A stretch of 64,000 nucleotides of DNA. Source: JABCPE02 sp963530615 (GTDB taxonomy: Bacteria > Bacteroidota > Bacteroidia > Flavobacteriales > Weeksellaceae). The DNA is taken from contig CAUSDX010000001.1 of NCBI GenBank assembly GCA_963530615.1, positions 169,296 through 233,295 of the forward strand, read 5' to 3'. Below the pieces are notes generated by a model, which was not told the origin of the DNA, ran no database searches, and saw nothing but the letters and a program-made list of their open reading frames with translations. Numbering within the stretch: the first letter of the stretch is position 1; every line of letters starts with the position of its first letter. The position numbers and the translations under genes are program-made. Positions 9,048 to 18,066 of this stretch are shown piece after piece.

Positions 9048-9455
9048 ATGAAAATACTCATCATTAACGGTCCTAATCTCAATATTTTAGGAAATCGCGA
9101 ACCCGAAATCTATGGGAAAACTTCCATGGAAGATTTCTTAAATATCTTAGAAGAGGAATTCCCTAACGATGAAATCTCTTTCTATCAATCTAATATAGAA
9201 GGCGAAATTATTAATAGACTACAAAAAAATGATTTTGATGCTGTTATAATTAATCCTGCTGCTTATACTCATTACTCATACGCTATTGCCGATTGCCTTA
9301 AAAATATTCAAAAACCTAAAATAGAAGTGCATATTAGCAACATTTATAAGCGAGAAGAATTTCGCCAAAAATCCGTAACAGCCCCTTATACAGATGCTGT
9401 ACTCTCTGGATTTGGACTAAACGGATATCGATTAGCCATTTTAAGTTTGAAATAA
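9048..9455 (+). CDS. aroQ: 3-dehydroquinate dehydratase, type II
   Basis: Catalyses the third step of the shikimate pathway, 3-dehydroquinate to 3-dehydroshikimate, toward chorismate. The 135-residue length is standard for the dodecameric type II enzyme. The start IINGPNLNILGNREPEIYG carries the catalytic lid region, with the Tyr in EIYG. NPAAYTHYSYAIADCL (Asn and the general-acid region), EVHISNIYKREEFR (His) and SGFGLNGYRLA follow. It sits 15 bp behind lon and is probably read through from it. Chorismate made here would feed menD and pabB, both elsewhere in this window. Confidence 0.95.
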   Translation: MKILIINGPNLNILGNREPEIYGKTSMEDFLNILEEEFPNDEISFYQSNIEGEIINRLQKNDFDAVIINPAAYTHYSYAIADCLKNIQKPKIEVHISNIYKREEFRQKSVTAPYTDAVLSGFGLNGYRLAILSLK

Positions 9456-9462
9456 ACATCAT

Positions 9463-9501
9463 AAAAAAGGTTTCATTACTAAAAAATAATGAAACCTTTT
9501 T
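9463..9501. terminator. Bidirectional terminator between aroQ and ctlX
   Basis: AAAAAGGTTTCATTA pairs perfectly with TAATGAAACCTTTTT around an 8-nt loop, between convergent genes. Confidence 0.85.
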
Positions 9502-9506
9502 ATCAT

Positions 9507-10430
9507 TTAAATTCTTGGTAAAAATATCTCCGCCAGCATACATCTTGCACTTCCTCCTCCATTGGTTTCTATAACATTCAAATCTGAATAAATAATTTCA
9601 TTATATTTTTCTATTCTTTGAATTTGCTCTTCTGATAGAGAGCGATAAGCCGTTTCGCTCATTACCAAAAATTTTTCACCTTTTGAATTACTTACTTGAA
9701 GCATATTTCCTGCAAAATTCTGCATTTGATTTTCGGTAATTTCTATAATTTCTTTCCCTGAATTTTGGATTTGCTCCACTACATTTTGCCGTTCAAAAGT
9801 ATCATCTATTGAGTCCAAACATATAATAACAAATTTATCTCCCACGCTCATCATCACATTTGTGTGATAAATCGACAATCTTTGATTATTCACCGTTTGG
9901 AAAGCATGAAAAACAACTGGCGTAAAATCCATTTTTTGACAGAAATCTCTAAACAAATCTTCATCTAATCTCAATGAAACGGAACCGTAAGCTAATCTAT
10001 TTTTGTGGTCAAAAATCATACTGCCCGTCCCTTCTAAAAACCGATTTTCTTTTTCTCCAAAAGTAAAATCCACCACTTCCGAAATCTCAAAACCTTGATT
10101 TTTAAGCTCTTCTAAAACATCCATTCGGCGTTCATCTCTTCTATTATGAGCGAACATAGGATAAAGCACCACTTTACCATCTCTACCAAAACTCACCCAA
10201 TTATTAGGAAAAATAGAATCAGGCGTATGAGGCTCCAGAGTATCCTTTATTACTACCACATTTACCCCTCTTTGTCGAAGTTTTTCCACCAACCCATTAA
10301 ACTCTTCCAAAGCTCTAATTTGAGTTCTTTCATTTTCTGAATTTACTTGAAAATAATTATTTTCGGCTGTTTGCTCATTATATCCAAAAGCCACAGGCTC
10401 TATCATTAACACTGAATCTGTTGTCTGCAT
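9507..10430 (-). CDS. ctlX: Citrulline-utilization-type hydrolase (amidinotransferase fold)
   Basis: The 307-residue protein belongs to the guanidino-group-modifying superfamily. FPNNWVSF, then RFLEGTGSMIFD, YHTNVMMSVG with the catalytic His, and a C-terminal NGGGSARCMLAEIF with the nucleophilic Cys are the CtlX pattern. CtlX is linked to citrulline or related ureido-compound catabolism in Bacteroidota; the exact substrate is inferred. It is followed upstream, 13 bp away and on the same strand, by a second member of this superfamily. The two are probably one operon handling arginine/citrulline. Confidence 0.85.
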   Translation of the reverse strand: MQTTDSVLMIEPVAFGYNEQTAENNYFQVNSENERTQIRALEEFNGLVEKLRQRGVNVVVIKDTLEPHTPDSIFPNNWVSFGRDGKVVLYPMFAHNRRDERRMDVLEELKNQGFEISEVVDFTFGEKENRFLEGTGSMIFDHKNRLAYGSVSLRLDEDLFRDFCQKMDFTPVVFHAFQTVNNQRLSIYHTNVMMSVGDKFVIICLDSIDDTFERQNVVEQIQNSGKEIIEITENQMQNFAGNMLQVSNSKGEKFLVMSETAYRSLSEEQIQRIEKYNEIIYSDLNVIETNGGGSARCMLAEIFLPRI

Positions 10431-10443
10431 TTTTATTATTTTT

Positions 10444-11358
10444 TTATTCTCTAATTAATGGCATTGTAGAACATCTTAAAAGTCCGCCCATTTTAGAAAT
10501 TTCACGATATGGAATTTCTTCTACTACCATGCTCCATTTCTCTCTCATAAAATTATTCATTCTTGCAAAAGCTTTATCAGAAACTACTATTTCAGGAGAA
10601 ATTGAAAAAATATTAGGAAACATTTCAAACATCTCTTGGTCATTGACATGAAAACAATTTTCTTCCCCAAAAATATCCAAAATCAGTCTATAATCACTCT
10701 CATTAACGAAGCCATTTTTATAAATAATACACTTATCCTCCCCCACTGGATTAAAAGTACAATCCAAATGCAAAACCCCTTGATAAGGAATTTTATCATT
10801 TTTTTTCAAATCCAAATCTATTATTCTTTTTTTAGGAAAAAATTCCTTGAGAATTTCTATCGCATACTCATTAGTTCTAGCAGTCTTATAATTTCTATAA
10901 TCTTCACTAAAACAAGTTCCTATAAATAGAAAATCATTCCATACTATCACATCTCCCCCTTCTATATGAGCCGTATCTGGGAGATTGATTATCTTTCGCC
11001 ATTCTACTTGCTCAAAAATTTTAGAATAAGCCCCCTGTTCATCAGCTCTATCTGGAATAAGGTTGGACAATATCATCTTATCTTCTATGACAAATGCCAC
11101 ATCTCGGGCAAATACTTGATTGTAATCTTTGATAATATCTGGACGAATAACCTCTACATCATATTTCCTAAGAACTTTCTCAAATTCCGTCATTTCAAAA
11201 ATGATATCCTCTTCCATTGGGTAAATATTATGCTGTATCGTATAATAAGACTTTGCATCATAACTCTCCTCCAAAGTAGGATTTACCCCCATAGATACTG
11301 GCTGACCAAGAACTACTTTTCTTAGTCTTCCCGTTTCGTTGCTAATATTTAGTTTCAT
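10444..11358 (-). CDS. Arginine deiminase / amidinotransferase family protein
   Basis: The 304-residue protein shares the pentein fold of arginine deiminase and dimethylarginine dimethylaminohydrolase. It has VIRPDIIKDYNQVFARDVAFVI, the substrate-binding Asp-rich loop HIEGGDVIVWND, HLDCTFNPVG with the catalytic His, and LLRCSTMPLIRE ending in the expected Cys. Likely chemistry is hydrolysis of a guanidino or ureido group. It differs strongly from ctlX, so the tandem looks like two steps or two substrates rather than a recent duplication. It is the first gene of that operon; no clear promoter box was found. Confidence 0.75.
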   Translation of the reverse strand: MKLNISNETGRLRKVVLGQPVSMGVNPTLEESYDAKSYYTIQHNIYPMEEDIIFEMTEFEKVLRKYDVEVIRPDIIKDYNQVFARDVAFVIEDKMILSNLIPDRADEQGAYSKIFEQVEWRKIINLPDTAHIEGGDVIVWNDFLFIGTCFSEDYRNYKTARTNEYAIEILKEFFPKKRIIDLDLKKNDKIPYQGVLHLDCTFNPVGEDKCIIYKNGFVNESDYRLILDIFGEENCFHVNDQEMFEMFPNIFSISPEIVVSDKAFARMNNFMREKWSMVVEEIPYREISKMGGLLRCSTMPLIRE

Positions 11359-11411
11359 AATTTTTTGCTATAATGTAAGAAAAGACCTATCATTTTTTCC
11401 TTCCTTAAATG

Positions 11412-11990
11412 TTATTTTATTTTAGGAACTTCTATTTGGATTACTTTATTTACTAAATCAAGTTTTTTATTTTTCAAGACAGAAAACATATTATCCATCT
11501 CTTTTTTAGTATATGCTCTGTCACTAACGCCAAAAAGCAAAACACCCTTTCTCTTCGGTGTATTTATTCTAAAATATCGATAAACATTTCTTTCTAAAAT
11601 AAGAATTTCCTTTCCATCCTGAGAGTTTTTACTTATTATAAAATCAAGCATATACTCACCCTCTCTTTCATACATTTGATAATTTATGATAGGATTTTGC
11701 TTTTTACTATTCTCCAAATTATTGATATTATTGCTTATGGCATCCTTTGGAGTTAAATCTCCTTCCAAGAAATCAATCATAATCATCCTCGTGTATTTTT
11801 CTACATTTTCATTTGGCAAAATATACTCTTGTTTGTAGAAATTATCCATCGGATGAGAACTCCATACTAGCTTATAATCCTTATTATCAAATCTATATTT
11901 ATCTCCTAAATGCAGATAATCTTCCACTTTTTTCTGTGCCATGAAAAACTGAACCATGAGCATCAGCAATAATACTAATCTTCTTTTCAT
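11412..11990 (-). CDS. Secreted protein of unknown function
   Basis: I do not recognise this 192-residue protein. It begins with a clear signal peptide, MKRRLVLLLMLMVQFFMAQ, with cleavage likely after MAQ, so it should act in the periplasm or outside. The rest is charged and probably beta-rich, with conserved-looking stretches YKLVWSSHPMDNFYKQEYI and EREGEYMLDFIIS. There is no lipobox and no second membrane segment. It lies between the amidinotransferase-family operon and a TM2 gene on the same strand, with gaps of about 50 and 66 bp. Confidence 0.65.
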   Translation of the reverse strand: MKRRLVLLLMLMVQFFMAQKKVEDYLHLGDKYRFDNKDYKLVWSSHPMDNFYKQEYILPNENVEKYTRMIMIDFLEGDLTPKDAISNNINNLENSKKQNPIINYQMYEREGEYMLDFIISKNSQDGKEILILERNVYRYFRINTPKRKGVLLFGVSDRAYTKKEMDNMFSVLKNKKLDLVNKVIQIEVPKIK

Positions 11991-12056
11991 TATCTCTTAT
12001 TTTTTTAAAGGTATCCAATCCACAAAGAAATCCTTTATATATTTTGGATTATCATC

Positions 12057-12335
12057 TTAAAACCAAGGTCTTCTTCCTACTTGATAAATTTGGTAAAATT
12101 CCTCATCAGATTTTGTAAGATAAATTATCCCTTCTACAAAAGGAATAACACTCGCTAATCCACACGAGAAAAAACTCATTAATATTTGAAGAACTCCCTC
12201 TTTGGTGTATCCTAAAATAAATTTATGAATACCAAAACCTCCTAACATGATAGCTAAAACTCCTGCTAAGACCTTTTTATTATCTCGATAGATAGGCGAA
12301 GGATTTTGAAAGTTCTGATTTTCCATTTTATTCAT
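12057..12335 (-). CDS. TM2 domain-containing small membrane protein
   Basis: The 92-residue product has the TM2 signature: KVLAGVLAIMLGGFGIHKFILG, a short turn, then ILMSFFSCGLASVIPFVEGIIYL, making a two-helix inner-membrane hairpin. The end EEFYQIYQVGRRPWF is typical of Bacteroidota members. Its role is unknown. Translation could begin at MNKMENQ (12335) or at the next ATG (12326). It is only 11 bp downstream of eno and is probably co-transcribed with it. Confidence 0.85.
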   Translation of the reverse strand: MNKMENQNFQNPSPIYRDNKKVLAGVLAIMLGGFGIHKFILGYTKEGVLQILMSFFSCGLASVIPFVEGIIYLTKSDEEFYQIYQVGRRPWF

Positions 12336-12346
12336 TAATTTTATTA

Positions 12347-13639
12347 CTATCTCTTGATTTTAAAGGCATCCATCCCAGGGAAAATCGCCGTTTCACCAAG
12401 AGCTTCTTCTATCCTTAAAAGTTGGTTGTATTTCGCCATTCTGTCTGAACGAGAAGCCGAACCTGTTTTGATTTGTCCGCAGTTCATCGCTACAGCAAGG
12501 TCTGCTATAGTAGAATCTTCCGTTTCTCCTGAACGGTGGGACATTACCGAAGTATATTTATTATGCTGAGCCATCTGCACGGCAGCCATCGTTTCAGAAA
12601 GTGAACCGATTTGGTTTACTTTTACCAAAATAGAGTTAGCCACTCCTTGCTCTATCCCTTGAGAAAGGCGATTTACATTTGTTACAAAAAGGTCATCTCC
12701 TACCAGCTGCACTCTATCTCCAATCTTCTCCGTTAGAAGTTTCCACCCTTCCCAATCATCTTCCTGCATTCCATCTTCAATGGAGATAATAGGATATTTC
12801 TGTGTCAATTCTGCCAAATAAAATACTTGCTCTTCACGAGTTCTAAATGCTCCGCCTTCTCCCTCAAATTTTCTATAATCATAAATTCCATCTTTATAGA
12901 ACTCCGAAGATGCACAATCTAATGCCAACATAATATCATCTCCTGGTTTGTATCCTGCTTTTTCTATCGCTTGTAAAAGTGTATCCAAGGCATCTTCTGT
13001 TCCCTTAAAAGTTGGGGCAAAACCTCCCTCATCTCCCACTGCGGTGGATAATCCGCGAGATTTCAAAATAGATTTCAAATGATGAAAAATCTCCGTTCCT
13101 TTTCTCAAAGAATGAGAAAAAGAATCTGCTTTTACTGGCATTATCATAAATTCTTGAAAAGCTATCGGTGCATCTGAATGAGAACCTCCATTGATGACAT
13201 TCATCATCGGAACGGGAAGAGTATTCGCATTCACACCACCTACATATTTGTAAAGAGGCATTCTCAAATGAGCCGCTGCTGCTTTTGCCACCGCCAACGA
13301 AACTCCAAGAATTGCATTTGCTCCCAAATTCCCTTTATTACTCGTGCTATCTGCCTCTATCATGATTTGGTCAATCAAATTTTGTTGAGTAACAGGCAAA
13401 CCTATCAAGTCTGGAGCAATAATCTCTCGCACATTTTCCACCGCTTTTGTTACCCCTTTCCCTAAAAATTCAGTACCACCATCACGAAGTTCCACTGCTT
13501 CATGCTCTCCTGTAGAAGCACCAGAAGGCACAGCCGCTCTCCCCATTGCTCCACTTTCTGTAAAAACTTCTACTTCCACCGTTGGATTTCCACGAGAATC
13601 CAACACTTGTCTCGCATTGATAAAAGAAATAAATCCCAT
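12347..13639 (-). CDS. eno: Enolase (phosphopyruvate hydratase)
   Basis: Interconverts 2-phosphoglycerate and phosphoenolpyruvate in glycolysis and gluconeogenesis. The full 430-residue length and landmarks are present: INARQVLDSRGNPTVEVEV at the N-terminus, GAMGRAAVPSGASTGEHEA, the metal-binding region LALDCASSEFY, SIEDGMQEDDW, the catalytic Lys in SILVKVNQIGS, and MSHRSGETEDSTIADLAVA. It has its own promoter (TAGATTTG at 13670-13677) and a TM2 gene behind it. pgi, another glycolytic enzyme, is about 6 kb away but in a separate unit. Confidence 0.98.
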   Translation of the reverse strand: MGFISFINARQVLDSRGNPTVEVEVFTESGAMGRAAVPSGASTGEHEAVELRDGGTEFLGKGVTKAVENVREIIAPDLIGLPVTQQNLIDQIMIEADSTSNKGNLGANAILGVSLAVAKAAAAHLRMPLYKYVGGVNANTLPVPMMNVINGGSHSDAPIAFQEFMIMPVKADSFSHSLRKGTEIFHHLKSILKSRGLSTAVGDEGGFAPTFKGTEDALDTLLQAIEKAGYKPGDDIMLALDCASSEFYKDGIYDYRKFEGEGGAFRTREEQVFYLAELTQKYPIISIEDGMQEDDWEGWKLLTEKIGDRVQLVGDDLFVTNVNRLSQGIEQGVANSILVKVNQIGSLSETMAAVQMAQHNKYTSVMSHRSGETEDSTIADLAVAMNCGQIKTGSASRSDRMAKYNQLLRIEEALGETAIFPGMDAFKIKR

Positions 13640-13669
13640 GAATATTCTATTTTATTGTTAATCTTAGCA

Positions 13670-13677
13670 CAAATCTA
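13670..13677 (-). promoter_or_regulatory. Promoter -7 box of eno
   Basis: Minus-strand TAGATTTG fits TAnnTTTG, about 30 nt before the eno ATG. Confidence 0.55.
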
Positions 13678-13724
13678 ATTAAAATCTTTGAAAAATTTTA
13701 TAATTTCTTATCTTAATAAATACT

Positions 13725-13732
13725 TAAATTTG
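13725..13732 (+). promoter_or_regulatory. Promoter -7 box of the RecB/AddA-like gene
   Basis: TAAATTTG lies 35 nt before the ATG at 13768, divergent from the eno promoter about 50 bp away. Confidence 0.5.
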
Positions 13733-13767
13733 TCTTTTAAAAAAGAAAGTTCCTTAACAAAAATAAA

Positions 13768-16700
13768 ATGAAGTCAAACTACACTGTAATTAATGCCTCC
13801 GCAGGGTCAGGAAAAACCTATACTTTGGTACAAAAACTACTGATGATTTGTTTAGATTCACCCTATCAAAGAGATGTCATCAAGCATATTTTAGCCTTAA
13901 CTTTCACCAATAAGGCTGCCAATGAAATGAAGGAACGAATCCTACAGTGGCTTGGAAAGTTTGTCTCCGAAGATTATCAAAACTGCCCTGAACTTTTAGG
14001 GATTTATGAAAAATTCAAAACCAATGGTAAAAACATTCCTTTGGAGGAGCTTCATCGCCGTGCTAAAAACACTCTAGATTATATTCTGCATCATTATTCT
14101 ACTCTAAACATCGGCACAATTGATAAATTTAACTCTAAACTCGTTCGTTCTTTTTCGTACGAACTAGGATTGGCACAAAACTTTAATTTGGAAATTCAAC
14201 CAGAACCATATTTGATAGAAGCAGTAGACCAAATGCTAAATCAAATTGGTAATAATCCTAAAATTTCCGATACTTTTATGGATTTCGTAGAGTATAATTT
14301 GGATAATGAAAAAAGAATTAATCTCAGCCAAGAACTTTATAATTCTGCTAAAAAGTTCATCAGTGATATCCATTATAAAAGACTTTTAGACAATCAAGGT
14401 TTTGATTGGAAAGCTTATGAAAGGCTAAAAAACAAAATCCGAAAAGATATAAAACTCCTCCGAGAAGACTCTATCAACATTGCAAAAAAAACAATAAATC
14501 TCATCAAGGAAAAAGATTTAGCCATAGAAGATTTTGCAGGAGGAAAACAAAATGGAATTGCAAAGTTTTTCTTTGAGGTCATTAGATTTTTCAATGAGGA
14601 AAGGGCTGATTTCCCTCTTCCAAATAATGAAACGAAAGCCATTGAAAACTTCCAAAAAGGAGCTTCTGGAAAAGCGAAACATAAAGAAAATGAGATTTTT
14701 GACATTCTTAATTTCTTGATTGAAAATAGAAAATCCATCATCACCAATAGAATTTTGACTCACAAGAAGGAGAAAATATTACACTCCCTTCTTCCTTTAC
14801 GAGTAAATAAAGAAATTCAAGATGAACTAGTGAAAATAGAGGAAGAAAAAGACCTTGTTTTACTTTCTAAATTTAATATTCTCATCAATGAAAATCTCAG
14901 TAACGAGCCCTCCTCCTTTATTTATGAAAAAGTAGGAACAAGATATTCTCACTATTTTTTTGATGAATTTCAAGATACCTCCTCTCTACAATGGCAAAAC
15001 TTTTTGCCTTTAAGAGATCATACCATTACTTCAGAAGGAACAAGTTTTACTCTTGTAGGAGATCCTAAGCAGAGTATTTATCGTTTCCGCGGAGGTGATA
15101 GCCAACTAATGTTAGACATCATCAATCATAAAGAGCATTCCCCCATTCCTGCACGAAAAGAAACCTTGGGAGACAATTATAGAAGTGCTAAAAATATTGT
15201 AGACTTCAATAATCATTTATATGAGTTTATTTCACAAAAACTTAATAATGAACATCAAATAATTTTTGGAAAAGATGCTCAACAAAATCCAAAATCTAAA
15301 ATAAATGGACGAGTTTATACCCATCTTATAGAGAATAGTAAGAGAAACGATTTCTATGAAAATGTCGTAGAAAAGATGCACAAAGATATTCAGCAATGTT
15401 TAGATAATGGCTTTTCATTCTCTGACATTTGTATCCTATGCCGTGGAAATTCTGACATTGCCAATTATTCCCAACTCCTTGGAAATCAAGAAGTGCTATA
15501 TAAAAGCAAAAAAGTATTCATCAAAACTATTTCTGAAAAAGGCCTTACTCTCAATCTTTCCAAAACCTTAAAAGCACTCATCTCTTTCCTGCAATGGAGC
15601 ATTACTCCGAAAAATAAAAGTTCACTCATCATCATGTTTTATTGGCTCAATGAATTAAGACGGATAAAAATCAATGAATTTTCAGCAGAAATATTTGAAA
15701 TTTTGGCTATAGAATCAGAGAAAGAACTCTTGGAATTTATTCAAAAAAAATACAACCTTTCCCTTCACTTTTGTCATTCACCAAGACTCAATCTCTATAA
15801 TTTTATAGAACATTTCATCAATGAATTCTCGGTAAAGGAAAAAGAGACTGATTTCATCCTCAATTTCTTGGAAATGCTCTATGCCTTTACCCAACATAAT
15901 GGTGTTACCCTTAAAGATTTCCTAAAATATTGGGAAGACGAAGGAAAGGAAATCGCTATACAAGCCTCTGACAATATAGATGCAATACAAATCATGACCA
16001 TACACAAAGCCAAAGGACTAGAATTTCCTGTGGTTTTTCTTCCAATGGAAAACAAAAACCATGATGGAAAATTCACAGAATGGTATGATTTAACTGAAGA
16101 AAACACCCAACTACACTCCATAAATATTTCTGGATTTGGAAAAGAATTTGAAGCCTACGATGAAGATATTATGAAGTTTAATCATGTGAACACCTATAAA
16201 AACACCATCGACCGCATCTGTGTACAATATGTAGCCACAACTCGTCCTGTAGAACAACTTTTCCTTTATCTTGAAAAGCCAAATAATTCCACGAATCATT
16301 TAGAAATCCTTGATTTTGTTAATCAATTTAATCATCATAATACGGATAGTTTTGACCTCTATCCCATCTCTGAAAACGAACTAAAAAAACAAAGTAAAAA
16401 ACAGAAAATACAACACCAGACCATGTCTGTTCATATCCTACAAAACGACCAAAAGAATATCAATAACATCAAAATCGCTACCCCTTCTAAAAACTATCAG
16501 AATCGTAATCAAAAAGTAAGATTAGGGATTCTTATTCATGATATTTTTGCACAAATTTTACATCAAAATGATGTAGAAAAAGTTTTGGAAAACCAACTGA
16601 TACAAGGAAACATCACCCAAGAAGAAAAAGATACTATCTCAAAAATGATTTTGAAAATCATCAACCACTCAGAATACTCTCATTTTTTCAGCGAAGAAGT

Positions 16701-16929
16701 CCAAGAAGTTCTCAATGAAAGAGAAATACTCATCACCGAAGAAAACGGAGAGCAAAGCATCTACCGACCAGACCGCATCATCAAAAATCATGAAGGCTAT
16801 ATCATTATAGACTTTAAAACAGGAAAAGAGAAAGAAAAAGAACACCGAAAACAAATACAAACCTACCAAAAAGCACTAGAAAAACTAGAAAAAAAAGTAG
16901 TAAGAACAGAAATCATTTATATTGACTAA
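13768..16929 (+). CDS. UvrD/RecB-like helicase-nuclease (AddA-type)
   Basis: The 1053-residue protein joins a superfamily 1 helicase to a nuclease. Walker A ASAGSGKT is at residues 10-17. FFDEFQDTSSLQW is motif II, LVGDPKQSIYRFRGGD motif III and IMTIHKAKGLEFPVVFLP motif V. The C-terminal IYRPDRIIKNHEGYIIIDFKTG plus YQKAL is a PD-(D/E)xK nuclease core. This is the architecture of AddA/RecB, which processes double-strand breaks for RecA. The AddB-like partner often found next to it in flavobacteria is not in the neighbourhood. A frameshifted mscS follows 28 bp later. Confidence 0.9.
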   Translation: MKSNYTVINASAGSGKTYTLVQKLLMICLDSPYQRDVIKHILALTFTNKAANEMKERILQWLGKFVSEDYQNCPELLGIYEKFKTNGKNIPLEELHRRAKNTLDYILHHYSTLNIGTIDKFNSKLVRSFSYELGLAQNFNLEIQPEPYLIEAVDQMLNQIGNNPKISDTFMDFVEYNLDNEKRINLSQELYNSAKKFISDIHYKRLLDNQGFDWKAYERLKNKIRKDIKLLREDSINIAKKTINLIKEKDLAIEDFAGGKQNGIAKFFFEVIRFFNEERADFPLPNNETKAIENFQKGASGKAKHKENEIFDILNFLIENRKSIITNRILTHKKEKILHSLLPLRVNKEIQDELVKIEEEKDLVLLSKFNILINENLSNEPSSFIYEKVGTRYSHYFFDEFQDTSSLQWQNFLPLRDHTITSEGTSFTLVGDPKQSIYRFRGGDSQLMLDIINHKEHSPIPARKETLGDNYRSAKNIVDFNNHLYEFISQKLNNEHQIIFGKDAQQNPKSKINGRVYTHLIENSKRNDFYENVVEKMHKDIQQCLDNGFSFSDICILCRGNSDIANYSQLLGNQEVLYKSKKVFIKTISEKGLTLNLSKTLKALISFLQWSITPKNKSSLIIMFYWLNELRRIKINEFSAEIFEILAIESEKELLEFIQKKYNLSLHFCHSPRLNLYNFIEHFINEFSVKEKETDFILNFLEMLYAFTQHNGVTLKDFLKYWEDEGKEIAIQASDNIDAIQIMTIHKAKGLEFPVVFLPMENKNHDGKFTEWYDLTEENTQLHSINISGFGKEFEAYDEDIMKFNHVNTYKNTIDRICVQYVATTRPVEQLFLYLEKPNNSTNHLEILDFVNQFNHHNTDSFDLYPISENELKKQSKKQKIQHQTMSVHILQNDQKNINNIKIATPSKNYQNRNQKVRLGILIHDIFAQILHQNDVEKVLENQLIQGNITQEEKDTISKMILKIINHSEYSHFFSEEVQEVLNEREILITEENGEQSIYRPDRIIKNHEGYIIIDFKTGKEKEKEHRKQIQTYQKALEKLEKKVVRTEIIYID

Positions 16930-16957
16930 CTTTAATTTTTTTAATGTTATAAATCAT

Positions 16958-17819
16958 ATGGACAAACAAATCATTGACATAGAAAATGTACTACAGAATT
17001 GGGAACATGATGTACTCTCCACTTTACCTAAAATTATTGATGGAATCACTGTATTTATCCTATTTTTTATTTTAGCCCATCTTACTAAAATACATTTTCA
17101 AAAAGAACCATTTTTCAAAATTACTTTCTACATCTATTTATATATTTTTCTTATTCTCCGGAATTTTCCTTGCATCAGAGTTAATAGGGCTACAATCTGC
17201 ACTCTCTCACTTCTTAGCAGGAGCTGGGATTATAGGAATCATTGCTGGGTTTGCTTTCAAAGATGTGGCATCTAACTTTTTCTCTGGGTTACTCCTCAAA
17301 ACACATATACCCTATAAAGAAGGGGACTGGATAGAGATAGATGATAAATACGGAGAGGTACAAAATGTTGGTTGGCTCACCACTACGATAAAAAACATCA
17401 ATGGACAAGAGGTCTCTATTCCTAACCAAATCATCTATACAGGAACTTTTACTAATTATTCTCTCTGGAGTAAAAGAAGAGTCACTATACAAAGCGGTGT
17501 TTCTTGTGGTGATGACTTAGATTTTGTGAAACAAGTCACTATCGATGAGATTAAGAGCATGGACTATCTCCTTCCAGAAGAAAATATTGATTTTTATTTT
17601 ACCAATATTGGTAATTCTTCTTTTAACTTTATTTTAAGATTTTGGATAAAGTTCCAAAAAGATGATGATTTCTTAAAAGCCCAAGATGAAGCCATCATAA
17701 AAATCAAAAAACGCTTTGAAAAAGAAAACATATCCATTCCTTACAATGTAATCTCATTAGATTTTGGGGTAAAGGGAGGTATCAATCTCTTTGACAAAAA
17801 CATCAAAATCAATCCCTAA
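16958..17819 (+). pseudogene. MscS-family mechanosensitive channel, broken by a one-base frameshift
   Basis: From the ATG at 16958 the frame reads MDKQIIDIENVLQNWEHDV and a first membrane helix, then degenerates after YIYLYIF. The rest of the channel continues in another frame: FSGIFLASELIGLQSAL, the pore helix AGAGIIGIIAGFAFKDVASN, then the beta domain YKEGDWIEIDDKYGEVQNV with SIPNQIIYTG. Removing one T from the T run at 17145-17149 joins them into a normal protein of about 286 residues. A real channel of this family would release solutes during hypo-osmotic shock. Real inactivation and a homopolymer sequencing error are equally possible. Confidence 0.85.
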
Positions 17820-17826
17820 CCATAAC

Positions 17827-17862
17827 AAAAATCCCACACTCTGAAAGGAATATGGGATTTTT
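17827..17862 (+). terminator. Rho-independent terminator after mscS
   Basis: AAAAATCCCA pairs with TGGGATTTTT around a 16-nt loop, just after the mscS stop codon. Confidence 0.7.
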
Positions 17863-17897
17863 ATTTGTAACTAACTTATTTTATTTAACCATTAAAA

Positions 17898-18046
17898 TTT
17901 TACTTCATGAAGTAAAAATAACTTAGCAGAGTTATCTATTATTCTAATAAACACCAAAAACTATCTTAATTTTTTATTGGTGATAATACTAATCATTAAA
18001 AAGCATTGACACAAAGCCTGTAATAACAAAATGAACCCCATTACAG
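17898..18046. repeat. Non-coding segment with a perfect 20-bp palindrome and three weaker dyads
   Basis: Between the mscS terminator and queE there is no gene. It holds a perfect palindrome at 17898-17917 (TTTTACTTCA / TGAAGTAAAA), ATAACT/AGTTAT at 17918-17935, CACCAA/TTGGTG at 17952-17982 and CTGTAAT/ATTACAG at 18018-18046. Spacings are irregular, unlike the two 41-nt arrays in this window. It could be an operator region, a small RNA or a decayed element. Confidence 0.4.
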
Positions 18047-18066
18047 CGAGATTCATTCACTTTCTA

